A DNA stretch of 64,000 nt from PALSA-607 sp963737705 (lineage in GTDB: Bacteria > Actinomycetota > Actinomycetes > Acidothermales > Acidothermaceae), in contig CAVTTP010000006.1 of the NCBI GenBank assembly GCA_963737705.1, forward strand, positions 124,001 through 188,000. The letters are read 5' to 3'. The notes below the pieces were generated by a model, which saw only the letters and a program-made list of their open reading frames with translations, had not been told where the DNA came from and searched no databases. The translations under genes and the position numbers were made by a program. Each line of letters opens with the position of its first letter. Positions within the stretch are counted from its first letter, which is position 1. Below, one piece after another: positions 35,608 through 43,831 of the stretch.

Positions 35608-36643
35608 CGACGGCGTTCGCAGCAGCTCGGCCCGCGCGAGTTGCCCCGATCGTGCTGGACGACGGCCCGTACCCGACGAGATGCAGCCGCGGTTCTTTCG
35701 CGACCTGAGTGCCGAGCATCCGAATCCCGCCGCCGGGCTCACGAATATCCAGCGGGGCAAGGTGCGCCAGCGACGCGCGGAACCCGGTGCACCACAGGAT
35801 GACGTCCGCTTTGATCTCGGTCACCTCATCACCGTCGCGCCACACCACGGCGTCCGTCGTGATGTAGTCGAACATCGGCAGCCTGTTCAGCACACCGCGA
35901 GCCTTCGCGTCGGCGACCTCTGGTGTTAGACCGAGACCAGTCACGCTGACCACACTCTGCGGCGGCAGTCCTTCACGTACGCGTTGCTCAACGAGGGCGA
36001 CCGCAGCGCGGCCGGCCTCTTCGGTAAACGGACCTTCGCGCCACACCGGTTCGCGGCGCGTCACCCACGTGGTGGTCGTGACCTTCGAGATCTCGGCAAG
36101 TAACTGCACTGCTGAGTTGCCACCACCGACCACGACTACGTGCTGACCGGCAAACTCATCCGCACTTCGGTAGTCGACGGTGTGCAGCTGGCGGCCCTTG
36201 AACGTCTCCATTCCGGGATAGTGCGGCCAGAACGGATTCGACCACGTGCCTGTTGCGTTGATGATCGCTCGTGCGCGCCAGGTTCCTTCGCCGGTGACAA
36301 CGTCGAGCCGGTCGTCGGCGCCCCTTGTGACTTGGGCAACGTGCACCGGCCGGTGCACCGGCAAAGCGAACCGCTTTTCGTATTCCGCGTAGTAATTTCC
36401 GACGATTTCGGACGCCGGTTTGCTCGCGTCGACCTCACCGAACGGCCAGCTGGGCAACGGGTGGATGCGGTGCGCAGTACCGAACTTGAGTGACGGCCAC
36501 CTGTGCTGCCACGCGCCACCAGCTTCAGGATTCGCGTCGAGTACGACGTAACCAGCCTCGGGTTCGGGACCTGCGTGGTTCAGGAAGTAAGCAGCCGACA
36601 ACCCGGCTTGCCCTGCCCCGATCACGACAACATCGACGTCCAC
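35552..36643 (-). CDS. Flavin-containing monooxygenase-like NAD(P)/FAD oxidoreductase
   Basis: This 363-residue two-dinucleotide-fold flavoprotein has the FAD site VVIGAGQAGLSAAYF at the N-terminus, GGAWQHRW, the NADPH site VVVVGGGNSAVQLL near 170, and ATGTWSNPFWP. These features are shared by CzcO-like proteins and Baeyer-Villiger/FMO relatives. It starts at GTG 36643, and an in-frame stop lies just upstream at 36686-36688. The substrate is unknown. Confidence 0.9.
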   Translation of the reverse strand: MDVDVVVIGAGQAGLSAAYFLNHAGPEPEAGYVVLDANPEAGGAWQHRWPSLKFGTAHRIHPLPSWPFGEVDASKPASEIVGNYYAEYEKRFALPVHRPVHVAQVTRGADDRLDVVTGEGTWRARAIINATGTWSNPFWPHYPGMETFKGRQLHTVDYRSADEFAGQHVVVVGGGNSAVQLLAEISKVTTTTWVTRREPVWREGPFTEEAGRAAVALVEQRVREGLPPQSVVSVTGLGLTPEVADAKARGVLNRLPMFDYITTDAVVWRDGDEVTEIKADVILWCTGFRASLAHLAPLDIREPGGGIRMLGTQVAKEPRLHLVGYGPSSSTIGATRAGRAAANAVVSLLGPGVVLQSHSSMRQ

Positions 36644-36699
36644 GCTGGGTTCAACGTCGCCTGGTCGGGCCCGATTCCGGGCGGCCTATCTGCGCTGAG

Positions 36700-36845
36700 C
36701 TTCGATCAGCACCGCGAGCTTTCGCGATCAGCGTCCTGGCGTATCCCAGCAGCGCGTTCGTGCCACTCGCGACGATGCCCTCGTTGCTGCAAGGCTTCGC
36801 GCGCAACCAGACCGAGACACTCGTGATCGACGCAATACGACCTTC
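36700..36845 (-). pseudogene. Remnant of an SDR dehydrogenase
   Basis: A short minus-strand frame, bounded upstream by a stop at 36846-36848, reads EGRIASITSVSVW and then SGTNALLGYARTLIAKARGA. This is the pattern of the SDR beta-5 strand (GRIVNISSV) and the alphaF helix (SKAGLLGFTRALAKELG), but the YxxxK tyrosine is lost and no start or Rossmann motif remains. It lies in the 402-bp gap between the monooxygenase and the DUF4262 gene and appears decayed. Confidence 0.55.
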
Positions 36846-36965
36846 TCAACGGGACGGCGGGGGGGATCCGTCGTGTGGGTCGCGTTGCTGTCGAGTGTTG
36901 GTATCTCGGTCGTGTCGATCACCGTCGACGGCTTCTGTTATCGCGGCCGGAAGGCTCGATAGCTG

Positions 36966-36994
36966 TTGTCCACACGTCGCGGGCTACATCCACA
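36966..36994. other. Two DnaA-box-like sites
   Basis: TTGTCCACA (36966-36974) equals the actinobacterial DnaA-box consensus, and ACATCCACA (36986-36994) is a weaker match 20 bp downstream. No origin genes are nearby. They lie about 50-80 bp before the DUF4262 start. Chance occurrence is possible. Confidence 0.3.
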
Positions 36995-37045
36995 GCTGTC
37001 GTTCTCGCGCCCAGCCCAGTCCGTCTGTGGGCCACGCTCGATCTC

Positions 37046-37549
37046 ATGACAAAGAGAAGCCGGCCGCCGATCGACCCGCAGACTGCTGCCTGGCTCGATC
37101 AAGAAGACGCTCGAGTCGCCGGCCTCATTCGCACACACGGCTGGGCTATCGAATATGTGATCGGCGACGAGAAGCGCCGGCGAACCTCGATTGCCTACAC
37201 CGTGGGCTTGTTCGGAATGGGACATCCCGAGCTGGTGTTTCTCGGCGGCTGCACCCATGACGCGGCCGGTGTCTTGAACGACGTGGGCGGCCGAGTGAAG
37301 GCTGGCGAACAGTTTCTGCCGGGCATGCTGATCAGCTTCGACTCGTGGCCGCACCGGCTCACCGTCGAGGAGGTGCCCAATCCAGCCGCAATTCTGTTCA
37401 GTGCGAACCGGCACTACGGGCGACCAGACGAGGCATCGGTGTCAGCGCTGCAGCTGACGCACGACGACACCGAGGGCCGGTTCCCATGGGACTTTGGCTA
37501 TTCGATCCCGGCATGGGTTCAACCGCGTCCTGGTACGTACACGGCTTGA
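37046..37549 (+). CDS. DUF4262 domain protein
   Basis: This 167-residue protein carries the family pattern: GWAIEYVIGDEKRRRTSIAY near 28, TVGLFGMGHPELVFLGG, and a C-terminal WDFGYSIPAWVQPRPG. Members are small cytoplasmic proteins of unknown function, often in variable regions. I used ATG 37046; the longer reading from 36875 has no similarity upstream. Confidence 0.85.
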   Translation: MTKRSRPPIDPQTAAWLDQEDARVAGLIRTHGWAIEYVIGDEKRRRTSIAYTVGLFGMGHPELVFLGGCTHDAAGVLNDVGGRVKAGEQFLPGMLISFDSWPHRLTVEEVPNPAAILFSANRHYGRPDEASVSALQLTHDDTEGRFPWDFGYSIPAWVQPRPGTYTA

Positions 37550-37626
37550 GTCGACGCCCGCACTGACGTCGCCCCTCGGGCAGCCACGATAGCGTCGCAT
37601 CGTGGAACTCGACTTGTGGACAGCCG

Positions 37627-38496
37627 GTGGCTGACGCCCGCTCCCCCGATGTCGTCCTCGTCACTGGCCGACAGATGCGCAAGCCCGATCCCGAGATTCA
37701 TTTGTTGGTCGCCGCGCTGGAGCACAAGTCGATCGGCGTCGTAATCCGGCCGTGGGACAACACGACGGACTGGCCATCAGTGCCACTCGTCGTGGTCCGC
37801 AGCCCGTGGGACTACTCCGACCACCACGAAGCATTCCTGTCGTGGGCGCGTGGCGTCGCTGCCGTGACCCGGATGGTCAATCCACTCGAGGTGCTCGAGT
37901 GGAATAGCCACAAGAGCTACCTGCTCGAACTCGCGGCGGCGGGCGTATCCACTGTTGTCACAACACTTGTGAAGCGGGGCGCATCGCCCGCCGAGCAAGC
38001 TCGCGCGCTCGCTGTCTATCCGGGCGAGCTCGCCATCAAGCCGGCCGTCTCGGTCGGGGCGATTGGTGCACTCAGGGCTGGGTCGTCTTCACCCGAAGCC
38101 GCCACACATCTCGCCGAACTGGCTTTGGACGGCGACGTGCTTGTACAGCCGCTAGCTCATTCGGTGCTCCAGCGCGGCGAATCATCACTCATCTACTTCG
38201 GCGGGCAGTTCAGCCACGCAATCCGCAAGATCCCCGCTGACGGCGATTACCGAGTTCAAGAACATCACGGTGGGTCGGTTGTGCCGCACGAGCCGACCGA
38301 CGCTGAGTTCGCAGTTGCTGCGGCAACACTGGCTGCCGCGCCGGCAGCGACTGCCTACGCGCGCGTCGACCTCGTCGACGTCGACGGTTCGCCAGCCGTC
38401 ATGGAACTCGAAGCCATCGAGCCCCAACTGTTCCTCGACCGCGACGCGGGCGCGGCATCCCGCTTCGTCGCGCACATCGCCACCCTGCTCCCTTAG
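37627..38496 (+). CDS. ATP-grasp family protein
   Basis: This 289-residue protein resembles RimK/DcsG-type ATP-grasp ligases. VVRSPWDY and NSHKSYLLELAAAGVSTV define the N-terminal part, ELAIKPAVSVGA the ATP-binding lysine strand, GDVLVQPLAHSVLQRGESSLIYFGG the central hinge, and RVDLVDVDGSPAVMELEAIEPQLFL the metal-binding glutamates. It should ligate a carboxylate to an amine with ATP. Substrates cannot be read. It starts at GTG 37627. It is followed by hairpin array 2. Confidence 0.85.
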   Translation: MADARSPDVVLVTGRQMRKPDPEIHLLVAALEHKSIGVVIRPWDNTTDWPSVPLVVVRSPWDYSDHHEAFLSWARGVAAVTRMVNPLEVLEWNSHKSYLLELAAAGVSTVVTTLVKRGASPAEQARALAVYPGELAIKPAVSVGAIGALRAGSSSPEAATHLAELALDGDVLVQPLAHSVLQRGESSLIYFGGQFSHAIRKIPADGDYRVQEHHGGSVVPHEPTDAEFAVAAATLAAAPAATAYARVDLVDVDGSPAVMELEAIEPQLFLDRDAGAASRFVAHIATLLP

Positions 38497-38520
38497 TCGC
38501 GGCGCACAACGCTAATTGGC

Positions 38521-38668
38521 GCGCTTTGCTCTGCTGCATATACGTAGCAGACCTGCACTGCTGCACATACGTAGCAGACCTGCACTGCTGCACATGCGTG
38601 GCAGAGCTGCACTGCTGCACATGCGTAGCAGACCTGCACTGCTGCATATGTGCAGCAGAGCAAAGCGC
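38521..38668. repeat. Hairpin repeat array 2: five 27-bp units inside perfect 18-bp inverted ends
   Basis: This array is the same family as 18091-18234 but on the opposite strand. The left end GCGCTTTGCTCTGCTGCA and right end TGCAGCAGAGCAAAGCGC are perfect inverted repeats. Between them are contiguous 27-bp units with a GCAGAC/CTGCACTGCTGCA pattern and small variation. It lies in the 251-bp gap between the ATP-grasp gene and the convergent dnaX 3' end and fills most of it. Confidence 0.9.
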
Positions 38669-38747
38669 GTGAGGAAGCAGCGGCGTTCAGCGCCCGTTTT
38701 GCGTGCGTATAGCTTCAAAGCTCCCGGCATGCAGCTGGTCGAAGCGG

Positions 38748-40898
38748 TTACGGGGTCTCGCCCTCGTTGATGACAGTCGCGCCAAGGTGCCGTTGCAGCA
38801 ACGCGAGTCCGGATGTGCCGTCGTCGGCATCGTCGTCGTCGGGATTGGGTTCGTCGAGCACGATCTCGGCAGGTGCATCAGGCACAGCAGCGCGGCGCGC
38901 GCGGGGCTCTTTGGGTTCGGCGGCTGCGGCGCGGGCGGCGGCTGAACGCGATGGCGCGCGATCCGCAGCCATTGACTCACTCGGCGTTGGCAGGGTGGGC
39001 GGCGACTTCGCGGCAGCGTCGCTGTCGGCTAAGACCGCAGCGGTGGCGGCGGGTCCGGACAGCGTTGTCTCGATGCGCCAATCGACGCCGAGCACCTCTT
39101 TGAGCGCGACCTGCAAGATGTCGACGTTGTCACGCGTATTGAATTGCCGCTCGACAGGACCACTCGCGAAGCCGAGCACAAGCACATTCGCACGCACGTC
39201 AACAACCTGCGCCGGACCAGAGAGCAGCAACGCGTGCGTCCGGCGCTTCAGTCGCTTCGCGACTTCGAGCACGTCGTCCCAGATGCGCCGAACCGCGGCC
39301 GCATCGAGGTCACCGGCCGCCAGCGGAGACGCGGCGATCAGGCCCGACGGCGAAACAGGGGGCGCGGGGTCGGACGGCACGCTCACAGCCGCCGGTGCCG
39401 CGGGAACTGTAAGAACCGGAGTCGGTGCAGCGTCAGCCGGAGCCACAACCCGCTGCGTCGGTACGGCGGCAGGTTCGGTCGCTGCGTGGTCGGCTGCTGC
39501 GGCGGCATGTTCCTCCGCTGCGCGCCCGACTGCTGCGGATTCCTCCGCTGCGCGCCCGACTGCTGCGGATTCCTCCGCTGCACGCCCGACTGCTGCGGAT
39601 TCCTCCGCTGCACGCTCGACTGCTGCGGCGGCGGGAGCGGCGCGCGACACCGCTGGATCGGCATGATCACGCGACACTGCTGGGGCGGCATGGGCGCGCG
39701 ACACCGCTGGCGCAGCAACCGCGTCTGTGTCCCCCGCAATTGCGAACCGCCGCTCGAGTCGTTCGAGCCGCACCAACAAACTTGCTTCGTCATCACCAAC
39801 GGCTGGCAACAACACGCGGGCGCAGATCAACTCGAGCAACAGCCGAGGCGCGGTCGCACCGCGCATCTCGGTGAGGCCGGTGTTCACGATGTCGGCTGCA
39901 CGAGTCAGCTGCACGCGACCAAGTTGCGCCGATTGCCTGCTCATCCGCTCCAACACATCGACGGGAACGTCGAGCAGACCTTTTTCCCCGGCGTCCGGCA
40001 CTGCGTTGAGCACGATGAGATCGCGCAGTCGCTCGAGCAGATCCTCGGCGAAGCGTCGAGGATCGTGGCCAGCCTCAACGACCCGATCGACGATCTCGAG
40101 CACCGCACCGCCGTCGCCGGCGCCGAATGCATCGACCACATCGTCGAGCAGGCTCGCGTCGGTGTAACCGAGCAGCGCGACCGCATCGCGGTATGTCACG
40201 CCATCTGTAGAAGCGCCTGCCACAAGCTGGTCGAGCACCGACTGTGCGTCGCGCACCGAGCCGGCGCCGGCTCGCACCACCAATCCGAGTGCGGCCGGTT
40301 CGATCGTGACGCCTTCAGCGACGCAAATGCGCGCCAGGTTCTCGCGCAACGCCCCAGGCGGCACCAGCCGGAACGGGTAGTGATGGGTCCGCGACCGGAT
40401 CGTGCCGATGACCTTCTCGGGCTCGGTCGTCGCGAAGATGAACTTCAGATGCGGCGGCGGCTCTTCGACCAGCTTGAGCAGCGCGTTGAAACCAGCCGTC
40501 GTCACCATGTGCGCTTCGTCGATGATGTAGATCTTGAAGCGCGCCTGAATCGGTGCGTAGAACGAACGCTCGCGCAGGTCACGCGCATCGTCGACACCGC
40601 CGTGTGAAGCAGCGTCGATCTCGATCACGTCAATACTTCCAGGGCCGGACGGCGCGAGTGCGACGCATGACTCGCACACGCCACAAGGAGTAGGCGTAGG
40701 ACCCTGCTCGCAGTTGAGCGAGCGCGCCAGGATCCGCGCGGACGACGTCTTGCCACACCCACGTGGGCCGGAGAACAAATACGCGTGATGCACCCTGTTA
40801 TTGCGCAGCGCCTGCTGGAGCGGCTCGGTCACGTGCTCTTGGCCGATGACCTCGGCGAACGTGCTCGGCCGGTATTTGCGGTACAGCGCGAGACTCAT
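38748..40898 (-). CDS. dnaX: DNA polymerase III subunit gamma/tau
   Basis: This 716-residue clamp-loader ATPase has Walker A GPRGCGKTSSARIL (about 46), a C4 zinc site (CEQ...CGVCESC), Walker B IIDEAHM (about 125) and the sensor-1 ATTEP segment, then domain III. The tau tail contains low-complexity duplications: AVSRAHAAP-type repeats and four 10-residue RAAEESAAVG units. No slippery A6 heptamer is visible, so a separate gamma by frameshift is not evident. It is preceded by the SRP RNA gene, which is a common arrangement. It lies 15 kb from ybaB-recR. Confidence 0.97.
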   Translation of the reverse strand: MSLALYRKYRPSTFAEVIGQEHVTEPLQQALRNNRVHHAYLFSGPRGCGKTSSARILARSLNCEQGPTPTPCGVCESCVALAPSGPGSIDVIEIDAASHGGVDDARDLRERSFYAPIQARFKIYIIDEAHMVTTAGFNALLKLVEEPPPHLKFIFATTEPEKVIGTIRSRTHHYPFRLVPPGALRENLARICVAEGVTIEPAALGLVVRAGAGSVRDAQSVLDQLVAGASTDGVTYRDAVALLGYTDASLLDDVVDAFGAGDGGAVLEIVDRVVEAGHDPRRFAEDLLERLRDLIVLNAVPDAGEKGLLDVPVDVLERMSRQSAQLGRVQLTRAADIVNTGLTEMRGATAPRLLLELICARVLLPAVGDDEASLLVRLERLERRFAIAGDTDAVAAPAVSRAHAAPAVSRDHADPAVSRAAPAAAAVERAAEESAAVGRAAEESAAVGRAAEESAAVGRAAEEHAAAAADHAATEPAAVPTQRVVAPADAAPTPVLTVPAAPAAVSVPSDPAPPVSPSGLIAASPLAAGDLDAAAVRRIWDDVLEVAKRLKRRTHALLLSGPAQVVDVRANVLVLGFASGPVERQFNTRDNVDILQVALKEVLGVDWRIETTLSGPAATAAVLADSDAAAKSPPTLPTPSESMAADRAPSRSAAARAAAAEPKEPRARRAAVPDAPAEIVLDEPNPDDDDADDGTSGLALLQRHLGATVINEGETP
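39511..39630 (-). repeat. Four 30-bp tandem repeats in the dnaX tau region
   Basis: Units at 39511, 39541, 39571 and 39601 are nearly identical 30-mers and encode a 10-residue Ala/Glu-rich repeat in the linker of tau. The copy number is likely to vary between strains. Confidence 0.92.
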
Positions 40899-40940
40899 GC
40901 GCCACCTCCGCGGTCACCGAACGAACACCAACTCAAAAAA

Positions 40941-41031
40941 GGCGACCCCCCGCGCACCCGCCAGGGCCCGCTTACCCTTGCTGCCTTCCGGCCCTGGGGG
41001 GGTTCGTGGGATGGACGCCACGCGAGGGGTC
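40941..41031 (-). ncRNA. ffs: Signal recognition particle RNA (small, 4.5S type)
   Basis: The minus strand folds into one long hairpin: the ends GACCCCTCGCG and CGCGGGGGGTC pair. The tip carries the universal SRP domain IV motif GGCCGGAAGGCAGCAAGGGT, with the GGAA tetraloop and asymmetric AGCA loop that bind Ffh. A run of six T residues (40935-40940 on the complement) directly follows as the terminator. The position upstream of dnaX is typical. Confidence 0.93.
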
Positions 41032-41097
41032 TGCGCCCGAGTCTAATGGCGGACGCCGACACCGTGCGTCCGCTATCCACGGGATAGCCTGCTCGGC

Positions 41098-41185
41098 GGA
41101 GGATTCGCATAGTGGCCGAGTGCGCACGCTTGGAAAGCGTGTAGGGGGCAACTCCTCGCGGGTTCAAATCCCGCATCCTCCGCCA
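41098..41185 (+). tRNA. tRNA-Ser(GGA)
   Basis: This 88-nt tRNA has acceptor arms GGAGGAT/ATCCTCC, discriminator G and an encoded CCA. The anticodon loop CTTGGAAAG gives GGA, decoding UCC and UCU. A class II variable arm (TAGGGGGCAACTCCT) and the T-loop GGTTCAAATCC are present. No integrase is nearby. Confidence 0.96.
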
Positions 41186-41205
41186 CGGAGCAGTGGGCCC
41201 GAGGC

Positions 41206-42480
41206 CTACCGGACCCCGGCGTCGCGCGGTTGGTTGATCCAGACGGACATCAGCGTCGGCTCGAGCGCCTGGTGCACGACGGCGGCCAGGTCATCGCGGA
41301 CCGATTCCAGGTTCACGGTGTCCTTCAGCCGGCCCGCGAACGCGGTCACCATCTGGTCAGCGTCATAGCGGGCGCGGTTGAAGCGCCGGTCGACCTTGAG
41401 CTGAACCCGCCGACGCAGCGGGCTGAACAACGAGGCCGCGATCAGCGTCGATCCAGCGACCGCGACAGGCGTGTGGAGCGGCAGCACATGGGTGGCGAGC
41501 AGCACCAACCCGGCGTACAGGGCGAGCAGGGTGCCGGTCACCACCGCGTAGGCCAGCGTGCGGGAGACCAGGCGGTCGATGTCGTAGAGCCGGTAGCGCA
41601 GCACCGCTACCACGCACGCCGCCGGGATCCCCATCACCGGTGTGAGCACGCACAGGATCCATAGGAGGTTGCCGATCCACTGCGCCCCATTGCCTCCGAA
41701 GGCCGCACCAAGCAGCAGCACCGCGATTAGGCCTAGGGTCAGCGCGCCGACGTAGCCGAGCCATTGCAGCTGCTTGCGCAGCTCCGCCCCCGCCGTCCGG
41801 CGACGCGCGAACACCGACAGCACCGCCGTCAGCCCGGCCGCCACTGTCAAGAGCAATGACACGCCGACGAAGCCAGCACCCCAGCCGTGCGCAGGAATGA
41901 CGCCCACCGGGTTGCGGTAACTGGCGTGCGCATTGTCGAGCACGTCGGTCAGGCCGCCGCTGATTTTCTGACCTGCTTGCATCTGGCTCACCAGCACCGC
42001 AAGCACGACCACCGCAAACAGGAGTCGAGCCGGCCGCCAACGAAGCGAAGGCAGCTTGCCGTCCGGGAACAAGAGCAGCAGGAAGAGCACCGCGAGGATG
42101 GCCAGCGCGGTGAGCACAACCGAACACCAGCCGATGACCCTCACCGCGAGCAGTGAACCCAAGGACCCCGGCTGGCTGACCAGGCCGTAGACCGCGTATT
42201 GCTCCGCGAATAGCTCCCCGGCTAAGAGCAGGCCGATCAGCGCAAGCAGCCAACCGATGGCGTTGCCTGGTACCCGTCGACTGAGCAGCAGACCAGTGCC
42301 CGCGTACAGCACAACCGCGGCTGCAAGCACGCTCTCGAAACCCAGCTGGGCCGGATTGAGATTGCCGGCGTTCAAGCCCAACAGCACGAGCGCTGCAACG
42401 AGAACGATCACCGTGCAGCCGGCGAGCAACTGGGGCCCGCGCCGGGTCACAACGCGGCCGGTCTCGCTCACAGCAAACAC
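41206..42480 (-). CDS. Polytopic membrane protein, sensor-kinase-like without kinase domain
   Basis: This protein of about 424 residues has roughly ten hydrophobic segments. It ends in RYRLYDIDRLVSRTLAYAVV, LFSPLRRRVQLKVDRRFNR, and YDADQMVTAFAGRLKDTVNLESVRDDLAAVV. That C-terminal linker is what normally leads into a histidine kinase in actinobacterial sensor proteins, but here the protein stops with no H-box or ATPase. The start is uncertain: GTG 42480 or 42471. The frame stays open to 42606, overlapping the divergent lysE-type gene. It could be a truncated kinase or a free-standing sensor. Confidence 0.7.
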   Translation of the reverse strand: MFAVSETGRVVTRRGPQLLAGCTVIVLVAALVLLGLNAGNLNPAQLGFESVLAAAVVLYAGTGLLLSRRVPGNAIGWLLALIGLLLAGELFAEQYAVYGLVSQPGSLGSLLAVRVIGWCSVVLTALAILAVLFLLLLFPDGKLPSLRWRPARLLFAVVVLAVLVSQMQAGQKISGGLTDVLDNAHASYRNPVGVIPAHGWGAGFVGVSLLLTVAAGLTAVLSVFARRRTAGAELRKQLQWLGYVGALTLGLIAVLLLGAAFGGNGAQWIGNLLWILCVLTPVMGIPAACVVAVLRYRLYDIDRLVSRTLAYAVVTGTLLALYAGLVLLATHVLPLHTPVAVAGSTLIAASLFSPLRRRVQLKVDRRFNRARYDADQMVTAFAGRLKDTVNLESVRDDLAAVVHQALEPTLMSVWINQPRDAGVR

Positions 42481-42585
42481 GCTAGGGCAAGGCCGTTCCG
42501 AAAACGTTACGTCCCTTGACTGCTCAGTCAAGGAAGCCGTTGTACGCCGAGAGCGCTCCCACTCGGCCGTGGGACCATCGGTTGC

Positions 42586-43239
42586 ATGCCGACCTTGCTC
42601 GCCCATGTGCTGGCTTTCGCCGGCGCCGCGCTGCTCCTCGCGATGGCACCAGGGCCCGCGACCGCGACACTGCTTCGCCAGACCATTAAGTACGGACGGC
42701 GGCGCGGCGTCGCCACCGTCGCGGGCATTGAATCCGGCGTTCTCTTCTGGGCCGTGACTGCGTCGGCCGGCCTCAGCGCGTTACTCGCGGCGTCCACCGT
42801 CGCGTATGACGTCCTTCGCATCGCCGGCGCGGTCGTGCTGCTCGCCCTCGGCGTGCAGGCGCTCGTTCGTTCCCGAACGGAGCACGAAGAGAGCGAGCTG
42901 GACGGCGGCGAGGGGGGCACCTCGTCGCTGGCTGGCCGCGGCGGGTGGAGCGCGTATCGAGCCGGACTCGTGACAAACCTGGCCAACCCAAAGGCCGGGG
43001 TCTTCGCGATCTCGTTCTTGCCGCAGTTCGTCCCGCACGGCTATCCCGTACTTCCGACCGGGCTGCTACTCGCGGCCGTCTGGGTGATTTGCGACAGCGT
43101 CTGGTACCTGACGCTGACTGCTGTCGTGCACGGAGCCCGCGCGATGTTGTCCCGCGGCGTGGTCCGGCAGCGGCTCGAAGCCCTCTCAGGCGTGGCGTTG
43201 GTCGGCTTCGGCGTCCGGCTTGCCCTGGAGTCGCGCTGA
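42586..43239 (+). CDS. LysE/RhtB family amino-acid exporter
   Basis: This 217-residue protein with about six membrane helices has the family signature MAPGPATATLLRQTIKYGRRRGVATVAGI in parts, and GLVTNLANPKAGVFAISFLPQFV. It should export an amino acid or derivative by proton exchange. It starts at ATG 42586. The middle cytoplasmic loop (RSRTEHEESELDGGEGG) is acidic. Confidence 0.92.
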   Translation: MPTLLAHVLAFAGAALLLAMAPGPATATLLRQTIKYGRRRGVATVAGIESGVLFWAVTASAGLSALLAASTVAYDVLRIAGAVVLLALGVQALVRSRTEHEESELDGGEGGTSSLAGRGGWSAYRAGLVTNLANPKAGVFAISFLPQFVPHGYPVLPTGLLLAAVWVICDSVWYLTLTAVVHGARAMLSRGVVRQRLEALSGVALVGFGVRLALESR

Positions 43240-43400
43240 TCCGCTGGTTCTAGCGCTCCGGGGAGACCGTCAAGGCGCCCTCAAGACTCGCCCAAGCCAG
43301 CCCCAAGCTGAGCATGATCAGATCAGCCGCGACCCATGGTCATGGGCGAATTGACCTGCTACCGTAATCCGCGGTCGAGGTTCCAGGTACGTGTTCTCAC

Positions 43401-43423
43401 GCCCGCGGAACGTCAGCGCGGGC
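43401..43423 (+). terminator. Hairpin followed by T-rich tract in the csp upstream region
   Basis: GCCCGCG and CGCGGGC form a 7-bp stem with a 9-base loop, followed by CTTTCGTTTC. It lies 100 bp before the cold-shock gene. It may terminate upstream transcription or form part of a cold-responsive leader. The rest of the 284-bp gap shows no gene. Confidence 0.5.
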
Positions 43424-43523
43424 CTTTCGTTTCTCAACCGACAGTGTCGTTTGTCGAGCGAAATGCCCACGCCGGCCCGGTGACCGCGAGGTGCGGGGAC
43501 CGAATCCTGGTTAGGGAGAGCAC

Positions 43524-43724
43524 GTGACGCAAGGTGTAGTGAAGTGGTTCAACGCTGAGAAGGGCTTCGGCTTCATCGCCGTCGAGGGCGGCGCAGACGT
43601 CTTCGTCCACTACTCGGCCATCCAGTCCGACGGCTACCGCAGCCTCGAAGAGAACCAGAAAGTCGACTTCGACATCACGCAGGGCCCGAAGGGCCCGCAG
43701 GCGGAGAACGTCCGCCCCGTCTAA
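43524..43724 (+). CDS. cspA: Cold-shock protein
   Basis: This 66-residue OB-fold RNA chaperone contains both nucleic-acid-binding motifs, KGFGFIAV (RNP1) and DVFVHYSAI (RNP2). It starts at GTG 43524 after GGGAGAG. A leader of up to 200 bases may mediate cold induction, as for many csp genes. A strong terminator follows. Confidence 0.96.
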   Translation: MTQGVVKWFNAEKGFGFIAVEGGADVFVHYSAIQSDGYRSLEENQKVDFDITQGPKGPQAENVRPV

Positions 43725-43736
43725 GTTCGCAGCGTC

Positions 43737-43769
43737 CGGGTGGCCCACGTCGACTGGCGTGGCCACCCG
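43737..43769 (+). terminator. Rho-independent-like terminator after csp
   Basis: CGGGTGGCC (43737-43745) pairs with GGCCACCCG (43761-43769) and is followed by TTCGTGTTTCG. It lies 12 bp after the csp stop. Confidence 0.75.
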
Positions 43770-43831
43770 TTCGTGTTTCGTAATGACGTTCACCGCAACG
43801 TCGATCGCTCGGGCGGGCGCATCATAGAAGG

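Noticed and set aside
39144..40607. 487-residue plus-strand reading frame opposite dnaX
   Set aside because: It is antisense to a certain dnaX, rich in R/H/D shadow composition, and its repeats mirror the dnaX repeats. High-GC codon bias explains it.
41098..41185. tRNA-Ser as a phage or island integration site
   Set aside because: No integrase, no direct repeat of the tRNA 3' end seen downstream, and the neighbours are ordinary chromosomal genes.
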